From the NCBI RefSeq assembly GCF_000011305.1, contig NC_004369.1:868001-932000 (forward strand): a DNA stretch of 64,000 nt, written 5' to 3'. The first letter of the stretch is position 1. Every line of letters begins with the position of its first letter. The notes beneath the pieces were generated by a model. That model was not told where the DNA came from and made no database searches. It saw nothing but the letters and a program-made list of their open reading frames with translations. The translations under genes and the position numbers were made by a program. This document shows positions 23,663 to 32,800 of this stretch, piece by piece. The DNA is from Corynebacterium efficiens YS-314 (GTDB taxonomy: Bacteria > Actinomycetota > Actinomycetes > Mycobacteriales > Mycobacteriaceae).

Positions 23663-24948
23663 CCGAGATCATCGCACCGGAGCGACCACAGCTCCGGACC
23701 ATCCCCGGTGTGGAGCTGATCAAGGTGGGGCAGTGGCCAGCATCGACCGGCACCTGGGACGTGACCGCAGAGGATCTCGCTGCCGCAGTGCGTGCAGCTC
23801 AATCCCCGTCGCTGTCCCGACCGGTGATCAAGCTGGGGCACACAGACCCCCGGTTTGATGGGGAACCCGCCGTCGGCTGGGTAGATGCCATCCGACTCTC
23901 CGATGATGGGTCCACCCTGGTCGGTGACCTTAAAGGTCTGCCGGCCTGGTTGGCCGACATCATGCCCTCGGCGTATCCCAATCGCTCCATCGAAGGTGCA
24001 TACAACTACACCGATCAATCTGGAGCCCGCCACGATTTCGCCCTCACTGCTGTGGCCCTGCTCGGCGTGAGTCCCCCGGCGATTGGGCCGCTCGAATCAC
24101 TCCGCGACGTCGCCGCCCTCTACGAGGTCACAGCGTCGGGAAACCAACAGGAAGGATTTTGGATCATGCCGAAAACCATTAACGCATCCACCTCTGTCGA
24201 AGACGTGCGCATGAACTTCTACGAGCAGGGACCAGGCAAGGACACCTACTGGTGGATCGAGGAGTTGTTCCTGGACCCACCCGAAGCCATTGCCATGGAC
24301 GACGAGAACGGCCAGCTCTACCGAATCCCGCTGACCATCTCCGAAGACTCGATCACCTGGGGGGAACCCCAGGCCGTCAAACGGGAATACGTCGCGGCAT
24401 CCAAGAAGGTAGCAGCAGCGTCCTGGACCAAGAACGAATCCCGCAAGAACATCAAGGCCGCGGAAGCGGAAGAAGAGGACACCGATATGGAACTGACCAC
24501 CGAACAGGTCACAGCACTGACCACCGCCCTCGGTCTGGCCGCTGATGCCGACGCCGCAGCGATTGTCACCGCCGTCGAGAAGCTGTCCAAGGACACCACC
24601 TCCCAGGACGACGAACCCGCCGCCACCATCGCAGCCCGCGCGGAGCACCTCGGCATGAAGCTCATCGACGCCGCCGCCTGGGAATCCACCCAGAAGCGCC
24701 TCGGCGAGATGGCCACCCGCGAGAATACTCGTTTGGTCGATGATGCAGTGCGCGCCGGGAAGCTGATGCCGGCCTCTCGCAGTCGCGCGCTTGAGCAGAT
24801 GGAGCGCGGCCTGCTGACCGCCACTGATCTGGATGCGATGAAGCCTCTGGTCACCATGGCCGGCGCTGAGGTTGGCCACAACCACAACCCCGATACCCGA
24901 ACCTCGGACGATGTCCGTGAGTCCGAGATCTACAAGAACTGGAAGTAG
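23659..24948 (+). CDS. Head maturation protease/scaffold (Mu gpI-like)
   Basis: 429 aa, starting at ATG 23659 by ATGA overlap with portal. Residues about 50-150 (PVIKLGHTDPRFDGEPAVGW ... AYPNRSIEGAYN) resemble the Mu gpI prohead protease. From about 270 the chain is helical and acidic (MELTTEQVTALTTALGL...), like a scaffold. Such fusions assemble the procapsid and then process it. A central segment rich in Trp and acidic residues (FYEQGPGKDTYWWIEELF) is unfamiliar. Confidence 0.75.
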   Translation: MTEIIAPERPQLRTIPGVELIKVGQWPASTGTWDVTAEDLAAAVRAAQSPSLSRPVIKLGHTDPRFDGEPAVGWVDAIRLSDDGSTLVGDLKGLPAWLADIMPSAYPNRSIEGAYNYTDQSGARHDFALTAVALLGVSPPAIGPLESLRDVAALYEVTASGNQQEGFWIMPKTINASTSVEDVRMNFYEQGPGKDTYWWIEELFLDPPEAIAMDDENGQLYRIPLTISEDSITWGEPQAVKREYVAASKKVAAASWTKNESRKNIKAAEAEEEDTDMELTTEQVTALTTALGLAADADAAAIVTAVEKLSKDTTSQDDEPAATIAARAEHLGMKLIDAAAWESTQKRLGEMATRENTRLVDDAVRAGKLMPASRSRALEQMERGLLTATDLDAMKPLVTMAGAEVGHNHNPDTRTSDDVRESEIYKNWK

Positions 24949-24952
24949 GAAC

Positions 24953-25345
24953 ATGTCTGCTATCGCAATCAAGTTCGCACAGGGCCCCATCACCTTTGAG
25001 GCCGAAGCCCCCGTCGTCGGCGGCCAGGTCGTCGAGGCTGGTACCACCCCGCGCAGCATCAAACCTGCAGGCGCCGCCTCGGAGACCATTCTCGGTGTCG
25101 CCGTCATCGATGCGGTGCCCAAGGGACAGCCGTACACCGGTAAGCCCAACCATGCGTCGGTGGCGTGTGCCCCCGCCCAGGTGCCGGTCACCGGTGATGG
25201 CACGGCCGGTGTGGGTGATCTCGTCATTGCAGCCGCTGGCGGCACCGTCACCGCGGCCACTGGCACCGAGCCAGCATCCCAGATTGTCGGTCGGGTCATT
25301 GAAGTCCTGTCCAACAACATCGTCAGCATCCGTCTTTACGTCTAA
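24953..25345 (+). CDS. Capsid decoration protein (DUF2190-like)
   Basis: 130 aa, Gly/Ala/Val-rich beta protein (GVAVIDAVPKGQ, VTGDGTAGVGDLVIAAAGG), placed between protease and major capsid gene as usual for DUF2190-type cement proteins. AGGAAC precedes the ATG at 24953. Confidence 0.75.
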   Translation: MSAIAIKFAQGPITFEAEAPVVGGQVVEAGTTPRSIKPAGAASETILGVAVIDAVPKGQPYTGKPNHASVACAPAQVPVTGDGTAGVGDLVIAAAGGTVTAATGTEPASQIVGRVIEVLSNNIVSIRLYV

Positions 25346-25356
25346 GGAGACATCAC

Positions 25357-26286
25357 ATGGCACGTACAGTCATTTCCATTGATGACAACCGCCGGGAAGT
25401 CACCGTCTCGGACCTTCTCGGTAACCCCGAGATTATCCCCACCCGCGCAATCGAACGCCTCAAGAACGAGTTCCCGGCCGAGGACATCCTCACCGATGGC
25501 GGAACCTCAAACTCCCTGGAATTCCAGTTCGAGCGCAATACTCAGTCCTACATGGACTCCGACCCCGAAGTAATCGCTGAGTTCGGTTTCTTCCCCACCG
25601 CCTCCCCCACCTCCGGAGAGCAGGTCATCGGCCGCGCGCAGAAGACCGGCTATAAGATCGAAGTCTCCCGTGAGATGAAGGACTACAACCAGCGACAGGA
25701 AGTTGACAAGCGCCTGGATAAGGCAGTCAACACCTTCCGTCGCTACAACGAACGCCAGCTGTGGGACGCTCTGCTGGATGCCGGCATCCCAGAGATTCCC
25801 GTCTCTGTGGCCTGGAACCAGCAGGGCTCTGACCCCCGCTACGACATCTCCCTGGCAATGGAGACCGTCGCCTCCGGTAACGCCACGAGCATTGAGGATC
25901 TCAACGAACCGTGGGATCCGAACATGATCGTCATGCACAAGGCCCTGGCCCCCGTGCTGGTTGGCTCCGAGAAGTGGAACGATGTTTACACCGGTAACAA
26001 CTCCAGCGAATCCATCCGCTACACCGGGCTGCTTCCCACCAAGCCCATGGGCCTGGATGCTCTCGGCGTTCGCTACCTCAACCGCAACCGCGTGCTGATC
26101 CTGCAGAAGGGCGCACCGGGATTCTTCAAGGATCCTCGTCGCCTCGAAGCCACTCCGATGCGCGGGAACGGTGGCGATCCACTGGGTGGCGACAACGAGT
26201 CCTACAGCTCCCGCATCTCCCAGATCCGATTCATCGGCATCGATGAGCCCTACTCCGCGTGCTGGCTGACAGGGGTGATCTCCTAA
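25357..26286 (+). CDS. Major capsid protein
   Basis: 309 aa, HK97-fold type by position and pattern: a central spine helix with DYNQRQEVDKRLDKAVNTFR, the aromatic E-loop region before it (FGFFPTASPTSGEQ) and the C-terminal strand set. No N-terminal delta scaffold is fused, since the scaffold is in the protease gene. AAGGAG lies upstream of the ATG. Builds the icosahedral head. Confidence 0.85.
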   Translation: MARTVISIDDNRREVTVSDLLGNPEIIPTRAIERLKNEFPAEDILTDGGTSNSLEFQFERNTQSYMDSDPEVIAEFGFFPTASPTSGEQVIGRAQKTGYKIEVSREMKDYNQRQEVDKRLDKAVNTFRRYNERQLWDALLDAGIPEIPVSVAWNQQGSDPRYDISLAMETVASGNATSIEDLNEPWDPNMIVMHKALAPVLVGSEKWNDVYTGNNSSESIRYTGLLPTKPMGLDALGVRYLNRNRVLILQKGAPGFFKDPRRLEATPMRGNGGDPLGGDNESYSSRISQIRFIGIDEPYSACWLTGVIS

Positions 26287-26672
26287 TGCCGATCATCGAA
26301 ATCACCGCCAAGATGTGGGCGCAGCGTCAGCAGGATGGATCGCGGATCCTCCGCTACACCGGTGACGTCCTCGACGCCTCCGATGCGGACGCCAAGCGAC
26401 TGATCTCTGTGAATGCCGCGAAAGCGGTGCGCAAGAAAATCAACGTCGCAGACCAGAAGGGCAACGATGCTCCTCCAACTGATCCACCGGCCGACCCGCC
26501 GGTGGTGATCACCGCTGACGATGAGGACCCTGTGGTTACTCCTCCGGTGGTGGACAAGCCCCGGAAGACCGCCACGGAAGACCAGTGGCGTGCCTATGCA
26601 GTGACACAGGGCATGTCGGAAGAAGAAGCTCAGTCCAAGGATCGCGCTGAGCTGATCGCTGCCTTCGCCTGA
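26286..26672 (+). CDS. Head accessory protein with LEM/HeH-like tail
   Basis: 128 aa from ATG 26286 (TAATG overlap). An N-terminal beta segment, a Pro/Asp linker (DAPPTDPPADPPVVITADDE) and a C-terminal helix-extended-helix style end (DQWRAYAVTQGMSEEEAQSK). Small proteins of this type follow the capsid gene in many siphophages; exact role unknown. Confidence 0.6.
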   Translation: MPIIEITAKMWAQRQQDGSRILRYTGDVLDASDADAKRLISVNAAKAVRKKINVADQKGNDAPPTDPPADPPVVITADDEDPVVTPPVVDKPRKTATEDQWRAYAVTQGMSEEEAQSKDRAELIAAFA

Positions 26673-26686
26673 TGGGAGGCTCCGCC

Positions 26687-27118
26687 ATGATGATGATTGA
26701 TATCAAGGATCTGGAGGTCCGCCTTCCACGCCAGTTGGATGCCGACGAGAAGGATCGCGCAATCGCCCTCCTGGGTGATGCGGTGGCGGAGATTGAAGAT
26801 GCCATCACCGACACCGGGAGGGTTCCCGCGGTATGGATCGCGATTGGGCGAAACCGCCGCCGGGCGGTGAAGGTGGCCCGGGCGATGGTAGCCCAAGCCA
26901 TCCTGATCGGCGAGGACATCGGCAAGTCCTCCTGGAGCACCGGGACGGGCCCGTATAGCGATAGCGCAAGTTACCGCGGTGATATCCCGTTGCCGGAGCT
27001 GTGGGGAGAAGTCGACCTGACTGAGTCTCACCTGGATTACCTCGGGCTTGTCCGGGGTGGCCCGAGGTGGTCTTTCCCACCACCCTTGAGGTATCCGGAG
27101 CGGCCATGGAATCAATAG
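26687..27118 (+). CDS. Head-tail connector (Gp15/Gp19-like)
   Basis: 143 aa from the ATG at 26687, preceded by GGGAGG 7 nt upstream; an in-frame ATG at 26672 overlaps the previous stop but lacks a site. Helical adaptor type (LDADEKDRAIALLGDAVAEI then AVKVARAMVAQAIL). It joins portal to tail. Confidence 0.72.
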   Translation: MMMIDIKDLEVRLPRQLDADEKDRAIALLGDAVAEIEDAITDTGRVPAVWIAIGRNRRRAVKVARAMVAQAILIGEDIGKSSWSTGTGPYSDSASYRGDIPLPELWGEVDLTESHLDYLGLVRGGPRWSFPPPLRYPERPWNQ

Positions 27119-27435
27119 TGTGGAAACCTCGCCCCCGTGAATTCAAGGACCCGCACGGTCGGCTGAAGAAGGAAGTGTTCCCTGATCAATTGATTGATGG
27201 GTGCCTGGTCTCTGAAACTGCCGTGGAGAACCTCACCTCGGTGTCCCGCGACGGCCAGATCACCTCCTGGGATGTGCATATTTCCCGGCAGTTTTTCCCC
27301 ATCAAACGAGGCGACACGGTCATTATCCGTGGCGAGAAGTTCGTGGTGGAGAAGAACTCCTTTGACTGGCAACCGGCCCGCCGTCGTCGTTCCAACTGCG
27401 GGACGATGTTCACCGCGGTGAGATCGGAGGGATGA
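27106..27435 (+). CDS. Head closure / neck protein
   Basis: 109 aa, starting MESIVWKPRPREFKDPHGR with CGGAG 5 nt upstream. Beta-rich (FFPIKRGDTVIIRGEKFVVE), the pattern of gp16/FII-like head closure proteins. Overlaps its neighbours on both sides. Confidence 0.65.
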   Translation: MESIVWKPRPREFKDPHGRLKKEVFPDQLIDGCLVSETAVENLTSVSRDGQITSWDVHISRQFFPIKRGDTVIIRGEKFVVEKNSFDWQPARRRRSNCGTMFTAVRSEG

Positions 27436-27731
27436 TGGCCAAGCCAATCCCGGCCAGTCTCACTATCGGCGCTCCGAACAAAGCCTTCGGTCAGTTCCTG
27501 GCCGAGGGGGTCAAACCTCAGCTCGAGAAAGCAGCGGTGGTCACCCGTGGCCATATCGGTGATCAGCTGCCGGTGAAGATCACCATCCTCAACAACCAGC
27601 AGGGACGCGCGGTGGCACTGCTCACGCTTACCCACCCGTCCGGTATTGCCCGGCAGTTGAAGTCCGGGGTGATGACCAAGGGTGCTGCCAAGGCTGGATT
27701 GGAGGTGCGTCGTGCCCGATTCCGTGTCTAG
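27432..27731 (+). CDS. Neck/tail completion protein (HK97 gp10-like)
   Basis: 99 aa starting MMAKPIPASLTIGAPNKAF, with GGAGGG upstream. Fits the tail-completion slot by order and size; a central helix (FLAEGVKPQLEKAAVVTRGH) and basic end. Assignment is positional. Confidence 0.6.
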   Translation: MMAKPIPASLTIGAPNKAFGQFLAEGVKPQLEKAAVVTRGHIGDQLPVKITILNNQQGRAVALLTLTHPSGIARQLKSGVMTKGAAKAGLEVRRARFRV

Positions 27732-28122
27732 ACGTGGCCCCCGGGTTGCCGGGGACCGGGTCAATGACATCGTCGATCTCATCCGCCGGATCGTGGCTGA
27801 CGTCGACGCTGCGGACTCCCTGCCGGATAGGTGGACCGTTGATGATGGTCCCGTCATCGTGGTGGAGTCGGACGGCACCCCGATAAACACCAGGTCACAC
27901 ACGGTGCAGATAATTCGAGTGAGGGTACATGCACTGGATCGTCCCACAGCGTATGAGCTGATGGATCGCCTGGATGCTCTCCTCTTAGCCCATTCCCGTT
28001 CCGGGGTGGGCTTTCGTATTTCCGAAGGCCAGAACCTACTTGTCGAACGCGACTCTAAGGCCGGCGGTTATGTCGCTGGTGCCGGGTATTCCGTCACCGC
28101 AGAAAAGAAAGGACTTATCTAA
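27712..28122 (+). CDS. Tail terminator-like protein
   Basis: 136 aa from GTG 27712, with GGAGGTG 4 nt upstream. Pattern DRVNDIVDLIRRIVADVDAA then beta strands (VRVHALDRPTAYELMDRLDA) fits lambda gpU-like terminators that cap the tail tube. It is directly before the major tail gene. Confidence 0.65.
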   Translation: MPDSVSRRGPRVAGDRVNDIVDLIRRIVADVDAADSLPDRWTVDDGPVIVVESDGTPINTRSHTVQIIRVRVHALDRPTAYELMDRLDALLLAHSRSGVGFRISEGQNLLVERDSKAGGYVAGAGYSVTAEKKGLI

Positions 28123-28844
28123 TGGATAACACCCAAGTCGATATCTGGGTTGATGCTGAGTGCTACTACTCCCTGAACGAAAGTGCACAGATCAACCAGG
28201 CCACCACCCTGGACGAGATCTTCGGCCCTGAATGGAACCTGGTGGGCCTGCTCGATGGCGCTGCCGGTTTCGGCAACAACCGTGAGGTGCAGTCCGCGAC
28301 TGTCTCCGCGTGGGGTAAGGGCATCGTGGATCAGACCGACCGCGATGTCGCGGTCTCCACCAGCTTCACCTCCCTGGAAAACAACTCCGCCACCCGCTAC
28401 CTGAAGTGGCCAGGATCCACCAAGCATGTCATCGTCGCACCGAAGCCGGTCCGGGTGAAGCTGGCGCAGGCCACCATCAACCAGGACGGCAACCTGGAAA
28501 TCTGGATCACCCGTCGTAAAGCCCGTGTGTTTGCTGCTGGTGATCCCAAGAGCCAGGAAGTCGCTGGCGTGGAATTCCAGGTCACCGTCTTCGCGGATGC
28601 CCGTGGCGCTATTTACGACGTCTACGAGGCGCAGTCCGATGGCACCCTCCAGCAGCTCACGCCGATCAGCATCAAGGATCTCTCCACCCCTGAGACCCCG
28701 CTGGGGCCAGATGGCACCCCTATGACCACTGACCCGGTGGAAGGTGCTGCCGCTGGCCAGTCCATGAGTATCTCCTCCGAGGATTCAGGTGAGGCACCCG
28801 CCTCCTACGGTGTGGAGTCCACCCCCGATGACGACATCTACTGA
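28122..28844 (+). CDS. Major tail tube protein
   Basis: 240 aa, beta-rich (YLKWPGSTKHVIVAPKPVRV, VAGVEFQVTVFADARG), with an acidic Ser/Asp C-terminal extension (ESTPDDDIY). Position after the tail terminator and before the chaperones identifies it. Polymerises to form the tail tube. Confidence 0.8.
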   Translation: MDNTQVDIWVDAECYYSLNESAQINQATTLDEIFGPEWNLVGLLDGAAGFGNNREVQSATVSAWGKGIVDQTDRDVAVSTSFTSLENNSATRYLKWPGSTKHVIVAPKPVRVKLAQATINQDGNLEIWITRRKARVFAAGDPKSQEVAGVEFQVTVFADARGAIYDVYEAQSDGTLQQLTPISIKDLSTPETPLGPDGTPMTTDPVEGAAAGQSMSISSEDSGEAPASYGVESTPDDDIY

Positions 28845-29131
28845 TGGCCAGGGTCCCCACCGACGCTGAGATCAACGCACAGGCAGTCACCCTCGGCCTG
28901 GCTGATAAGAACGGTAAGGCACTGCAATCCCACCGCAGTGCCATCGCCAAAACCCTCATGAGCCAGGCAGAGGCCCCGGCTGAGCCTGTGGAAGATCTCC
29001 ACGACGTCGTCATCCGATTCGACCAGAAACTCTACGACGGCAAGGTGGACAAATTCGTCCGCGCCGCCGCCGTCGGCGCCCTGGTCCACAACCTCACGCA
29101 AGCCGGCGTGGAATACATCAACGAGAAGTAA
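28844..29131 (+). CDS. Small tail-region hypothetical protein
   Basis: 95 aa, acidic and helical (DAEINAQAVTLGLADKNG), coupled to the tail tube gene (TGATGG). It may be an extra assembly factor. No family recognised. Confidence 0.6.
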   Translation: MARVPTDAEINAQAVTLGLADKNGKALQSHRSAIAKTLMSQAEAPAEPVEDLHDVVIRFDQKLYDGKVDKFVRAAAVGALVHNLTQAGVEYINEK

Positions 29132-29145
29132 GGAACGTAACAGCT

Positions 29146-29472
29146 ATGGGTGTGAGCGAGAAAGCCGCCGTCCGCAAGTCCAACGTCGAGATCGCAGCGA
29201 AAGCAGTGGCCGACGAAGAAAAGTACGTCACCTGGACCTCCACCATCTCCGGTGAGGAGCTCGAACTAACTGCCGTCCGAGACCCCCTCGACGGGCCATG
29301 GCAGCTGGTGCGCTTCATCGGCGCGAAAGCCAACAACGACAAGATGGTGTTCATCACCCTCCTGCTCGGTGAAGAACAGTCCGCAAAGCTCGAGGCACTC
29401 GAACCCAGCGGGTACGAATTCCTCCAGATCCTCGACGACTGGTCGAAGGCAACCAAACTCGAGGGGAAATAG
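29146..29472 (+). CDS. Tail assembly chaperone, G-type
   Basis: 108 aa. Together with the downstream -1 frame it forms the classic G/GT pair that wraps the tape measure protein before tube assembly. The sequence ends SKATKLEGK. The last codons GGG AAA precede TAG and sit in GGGGAAA, a slip sequence resembling those used by actinophages. GTAACAGCT precedes the ATG without a strong site. Confidence 0.75.
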   Translation: MGVSEKAAVRKSNVEIAAKAVADEEKYVTWTSTISGEELELTAVRDPLDGPWQLVRFIGAKANNDKMVFITLLLGEEQSAKLEALEPSGYEFLQILDDWSKATKLEGK

Positions 29473-29825
29473 AGTGGCTGCCCGCCGTCCTGCTCTACGA
29501 GGACGAGCTGGCAGCTGACCTCCGCCACTACTTCCCGGGCACCTCACTCACTCAGTGGTGGGCCCGGGAAATCTCCACCTGGGAACTGCTGTGCATGGTC
29601 CAGTGGCTGCCCAAAGGATCGGCCTTCCGCGCCGCCGTCCGCCAGGAAAACCGCATCACCGATGTCGAAGAACGCCTGATGGACATCCCCGAGGCCCTGA
29701 CCGGCAAACCCCATCCCATCCGCAAGCAGGCTCACGACGCGCAACGCGCCAAGCAACGCGCCCCGGCTGCTGACCGGGTCCGCCAACGCATGGCCGCCCG
29801 CGCGAAACGCTACGGCAACAAATAA
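29463..29825 (+). CDS. Tail assembly chaperone, T part (-1 frameshift product)
   Basis: The -1 frame is open from well before the G stop to 29825. After slipping at GGGGAAA (29463-29469) it reads EWLPAVLLYEDELAAD, then WELLCMVQWLPKGSAF and a basic helical end KRYGNK. This conserved T-type sequence has no start codon before the internal ATG at 29595, so expression as a GT fusion is the likely mode. The tape measure gene follows 13 nt later. Confidence 0.72.
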   Translation, partial: GEIEWLPAVLLYEDELAADLRHYFPGTSLTQWWAREISTWELLCMVQWLPKGSAFRAAVRQENRITDVEERLMDIPEALTGKPHPIRKQAHDAQRAKQRAPAADRVRQRMAARAKRYGNK

Positions 29826-29838
29826 ATAGGAGGCACTC

Positions 29839-32800
29839 ATGTCGCTCGTCGGATACGCCACACTCCCCATCGTCCCCAGCCTCCGGGGCGTCACCAAGGA
29901 ACTCTCCGATCAACTCGAAAAGCCCACCGCGGCCGCCTCAAAGCGCGCCGGGGATGCTATTGAGTCGGCAATGGCGAATGCCGCTGAGCGTGCCGCAACC
30001 GCGGTGTCGAAGGCGAAGAAGACTGAGCAGGCCGCGATTGAGGATGCGACTGCCGCTGAGAAGCGGTTGACGGATGCTCGTGATGATCAGCGGTTGAAAG
30101 CTCAGGCGATTGGTCCTCTTGAGGAAAAGCTGAAGAAGGCCCGTCTGGACGCCGCGGCCGCGGTGGCCAAGGCGGAAGCTGATGTGGAGAAGGCCAGGCA
30201 GGATGGCACGAAGACCGTGGCTGAAATCGAGACGCTGGAAAAGCGCCTTGAGTCAGTCCGTGCTGGTGCCGCGGCGAAAGAGCAGTCTGCCCAGAACTCT
30301 CTGGATGCCGGGAAGATCAAGCTTCGCAAGTCCACGGAGAAGCTCACTGATGCCTCTCAGGCGTATGACCGGGCACAGGATCGGGCGAAGGATGCCACCG
30401 ATAATGTGACCGCTGCTCAGTCCCGTCTGGAAGCTCAGCAGGGGATGACAACGAAGGAGTTCAAGAAGTCCCAGAAGGGCGCTGCTGACCTGGCATCTGA
30501 GCTGGGTGTGATGGAGGATTCCGCCCAGGGGCTGGGTTCTGTCCTGGATGGGATGCCCGGCAAGCTGGGTGCCTTTGCTCTGGCGATGGGTGGTGCCGCA
30601 TCGATTGGCTCTCTCATCGAGGAGGGCATGGATGTCTCCGGTGCTGTGGCGAAGATGAATCGTCAGCTCGGTGCCACCGGACCTGTGGCTGAGCAGTATG
30701 CCGACGAGGTGGCCACCACGATGGCGGGTGGTGTTGCCTCTGGTGCAGAGGAGGCTATCGAGGCTGTTCGTGCCCTCAATTCCCAGATCGACTGGTTGGG
30801 TTCTGAAGGGGAGCAGACGGCCTCGGAGCTTGCCGATAACTTCCTCGGGTTCACCAAGACCTTCGACGCTGATATGTCGGAGGTGACCCAGACCGCTGGC
30901 CAGCTGCTGCATACCGGGCTGGTTGGCGATATGGAGTCTGCGGTTGACCTGATGACCGCGGCATACCAGCGGGTCCCGGTGGCCATGCAGGATGAACTTC
31001 CTGAAATCCTCCAGGAGTATTCCGTCAACTTTGCCAACCTTGGCCTGGATGGGGAAGAAGCCTTCTCCCTTCTGGTTAACCAGGCAGACAAAGGAAAGTT
31101 TGCGCTGGATAAGACTGGCGACAGTCTAAAAGAATTCGCCAACATTGCCGTTGACCCAGGCAAAGCGGAAGCATTCGAGGAACTAGGCTTCAACGCCCAG
31201 CAGATGGCCGCCTCCGTGGCATCTGGTGGAGACGAGGCACGGGAAAGCCTCGAGGAGGTCGCGCAGCGACTCCTGGCGATGGAGGATCCCGGGGCGCGGG
31301 CGGCAAAGGCCATCGAGCTTTTCGGCACCCCGATGGAGGACCTGGGCATCCATGAGATTCCCGGATTCTTGGAGGGCCTGACTGATCTGAGTAATACCCT
31401 CGGTGAGACCGAGGGGGCCTCTCAGTCACTTGCCGACGAGATGGCTAATTCACTTGAGGGGCGGATGAACTCACTTAAGGGCACGGTGTCAAGCCTGGCC
31501 GCCGAGGGGTTCATGTCTGCCTGGGATGCCGCGCTGAAGCTATCTGAATGGGCCAAGGAAAACAAGACGTGGTTGCTGCCCCTGGCTGTGGGTATCGGTG
31601 GATTGACCACAGCAATCACGCTGTGGACCTTGGCGACGAAAGGCTATACCGCTGCCACGACCCTGGCAAAGACGGCTACCGATGCTTTCAATAAGGCCTC
31701 GAAGGCATCGATCTGGGGGTTGGTGGCCACCGCGATCATCGGTGTGGTCACCGCTCTGACCTGGTTCTTCACAGAGACCGAGACAGGTCAGGAAATCTGG
31801 GGCAAATTCACTGATTTCCTGAAATCTGCGTGGGAATCGGTATCTGCGAAATTCTCCGAGATCTGGTCATCCATCACCGGAATTTTTGATTCTTTCGGTT
31901 CCAAGATCGGGGAGTTAAGCTCCTGGTGGTCTGACACGACCTCATCCATGGGGGCAGCTTGGCAAAGCTTCAAAGATCATCTGGCCGGAATCTATGAAAA
32001 TATCCGCTCTGCGGTATTTGACGCCTGGAACTCTTACGTTGCTCGGGTACAGGAAAACTGGGCTCTGGTCACCGGCGCTTTATCTTCCGCGTGGTCGTGG
32101 ACACGAGATACTTTCGTTTCAATCTACGAAAATATACGTTCATCTGTATTTGACGCTTTCAATTCGGCTATCCAATTCGCACAGGATAAGTTTTCCCAGG
32201 TCACCACAGCCCTATCCAACTCCTGGACCTGGCTTAAAGACACCCTAGGTGCTGGTTGGGATTGGATCCGGGATAACGTCTTCTCGAAATTCACGGACAC
32301 CATCGGATCAGCGAAGGACCGGTTCTTCGGTTTCGTCGACTCCCTGGGCGATAAATGGTCTGGGCTGAAGTCACTGCTGGCAAAACCGGTAAATTTCATG
32401 ATCAACACGGTCTATAACGAGGGCATCCTTCGAGCTTGGAATGTGATCGCAGGTATCCTCCCCGGCCTCAATACGGGTTCTCCACTTTCTGGTATCCCTG
32501 AGCATGCTACCGGTGGCCGGATCTCCGGCCCTGGCACCGGCACCTCAGATGATGTCCTGATGTGGGGTTCCAATGGCGAGCACATGTGGACCGCCCGCGA
32601 AACGCAGCTGGTGGGTGGCCATGGTGCCATGTATTCCATGCGTGATGCGGTCACTACTGGCCGCCCGTTCGTATTTGACGGTAAGGGCGGCGTGGCCATC
32701 CTGCCCCAGACGGACGAGCGCGCCGGAGATCTCGCTGGTGCCGCACCGGGACTAATGATTCCGGGATACAAGGATGGCGGCGAGATCCGCCCGATGTGGG

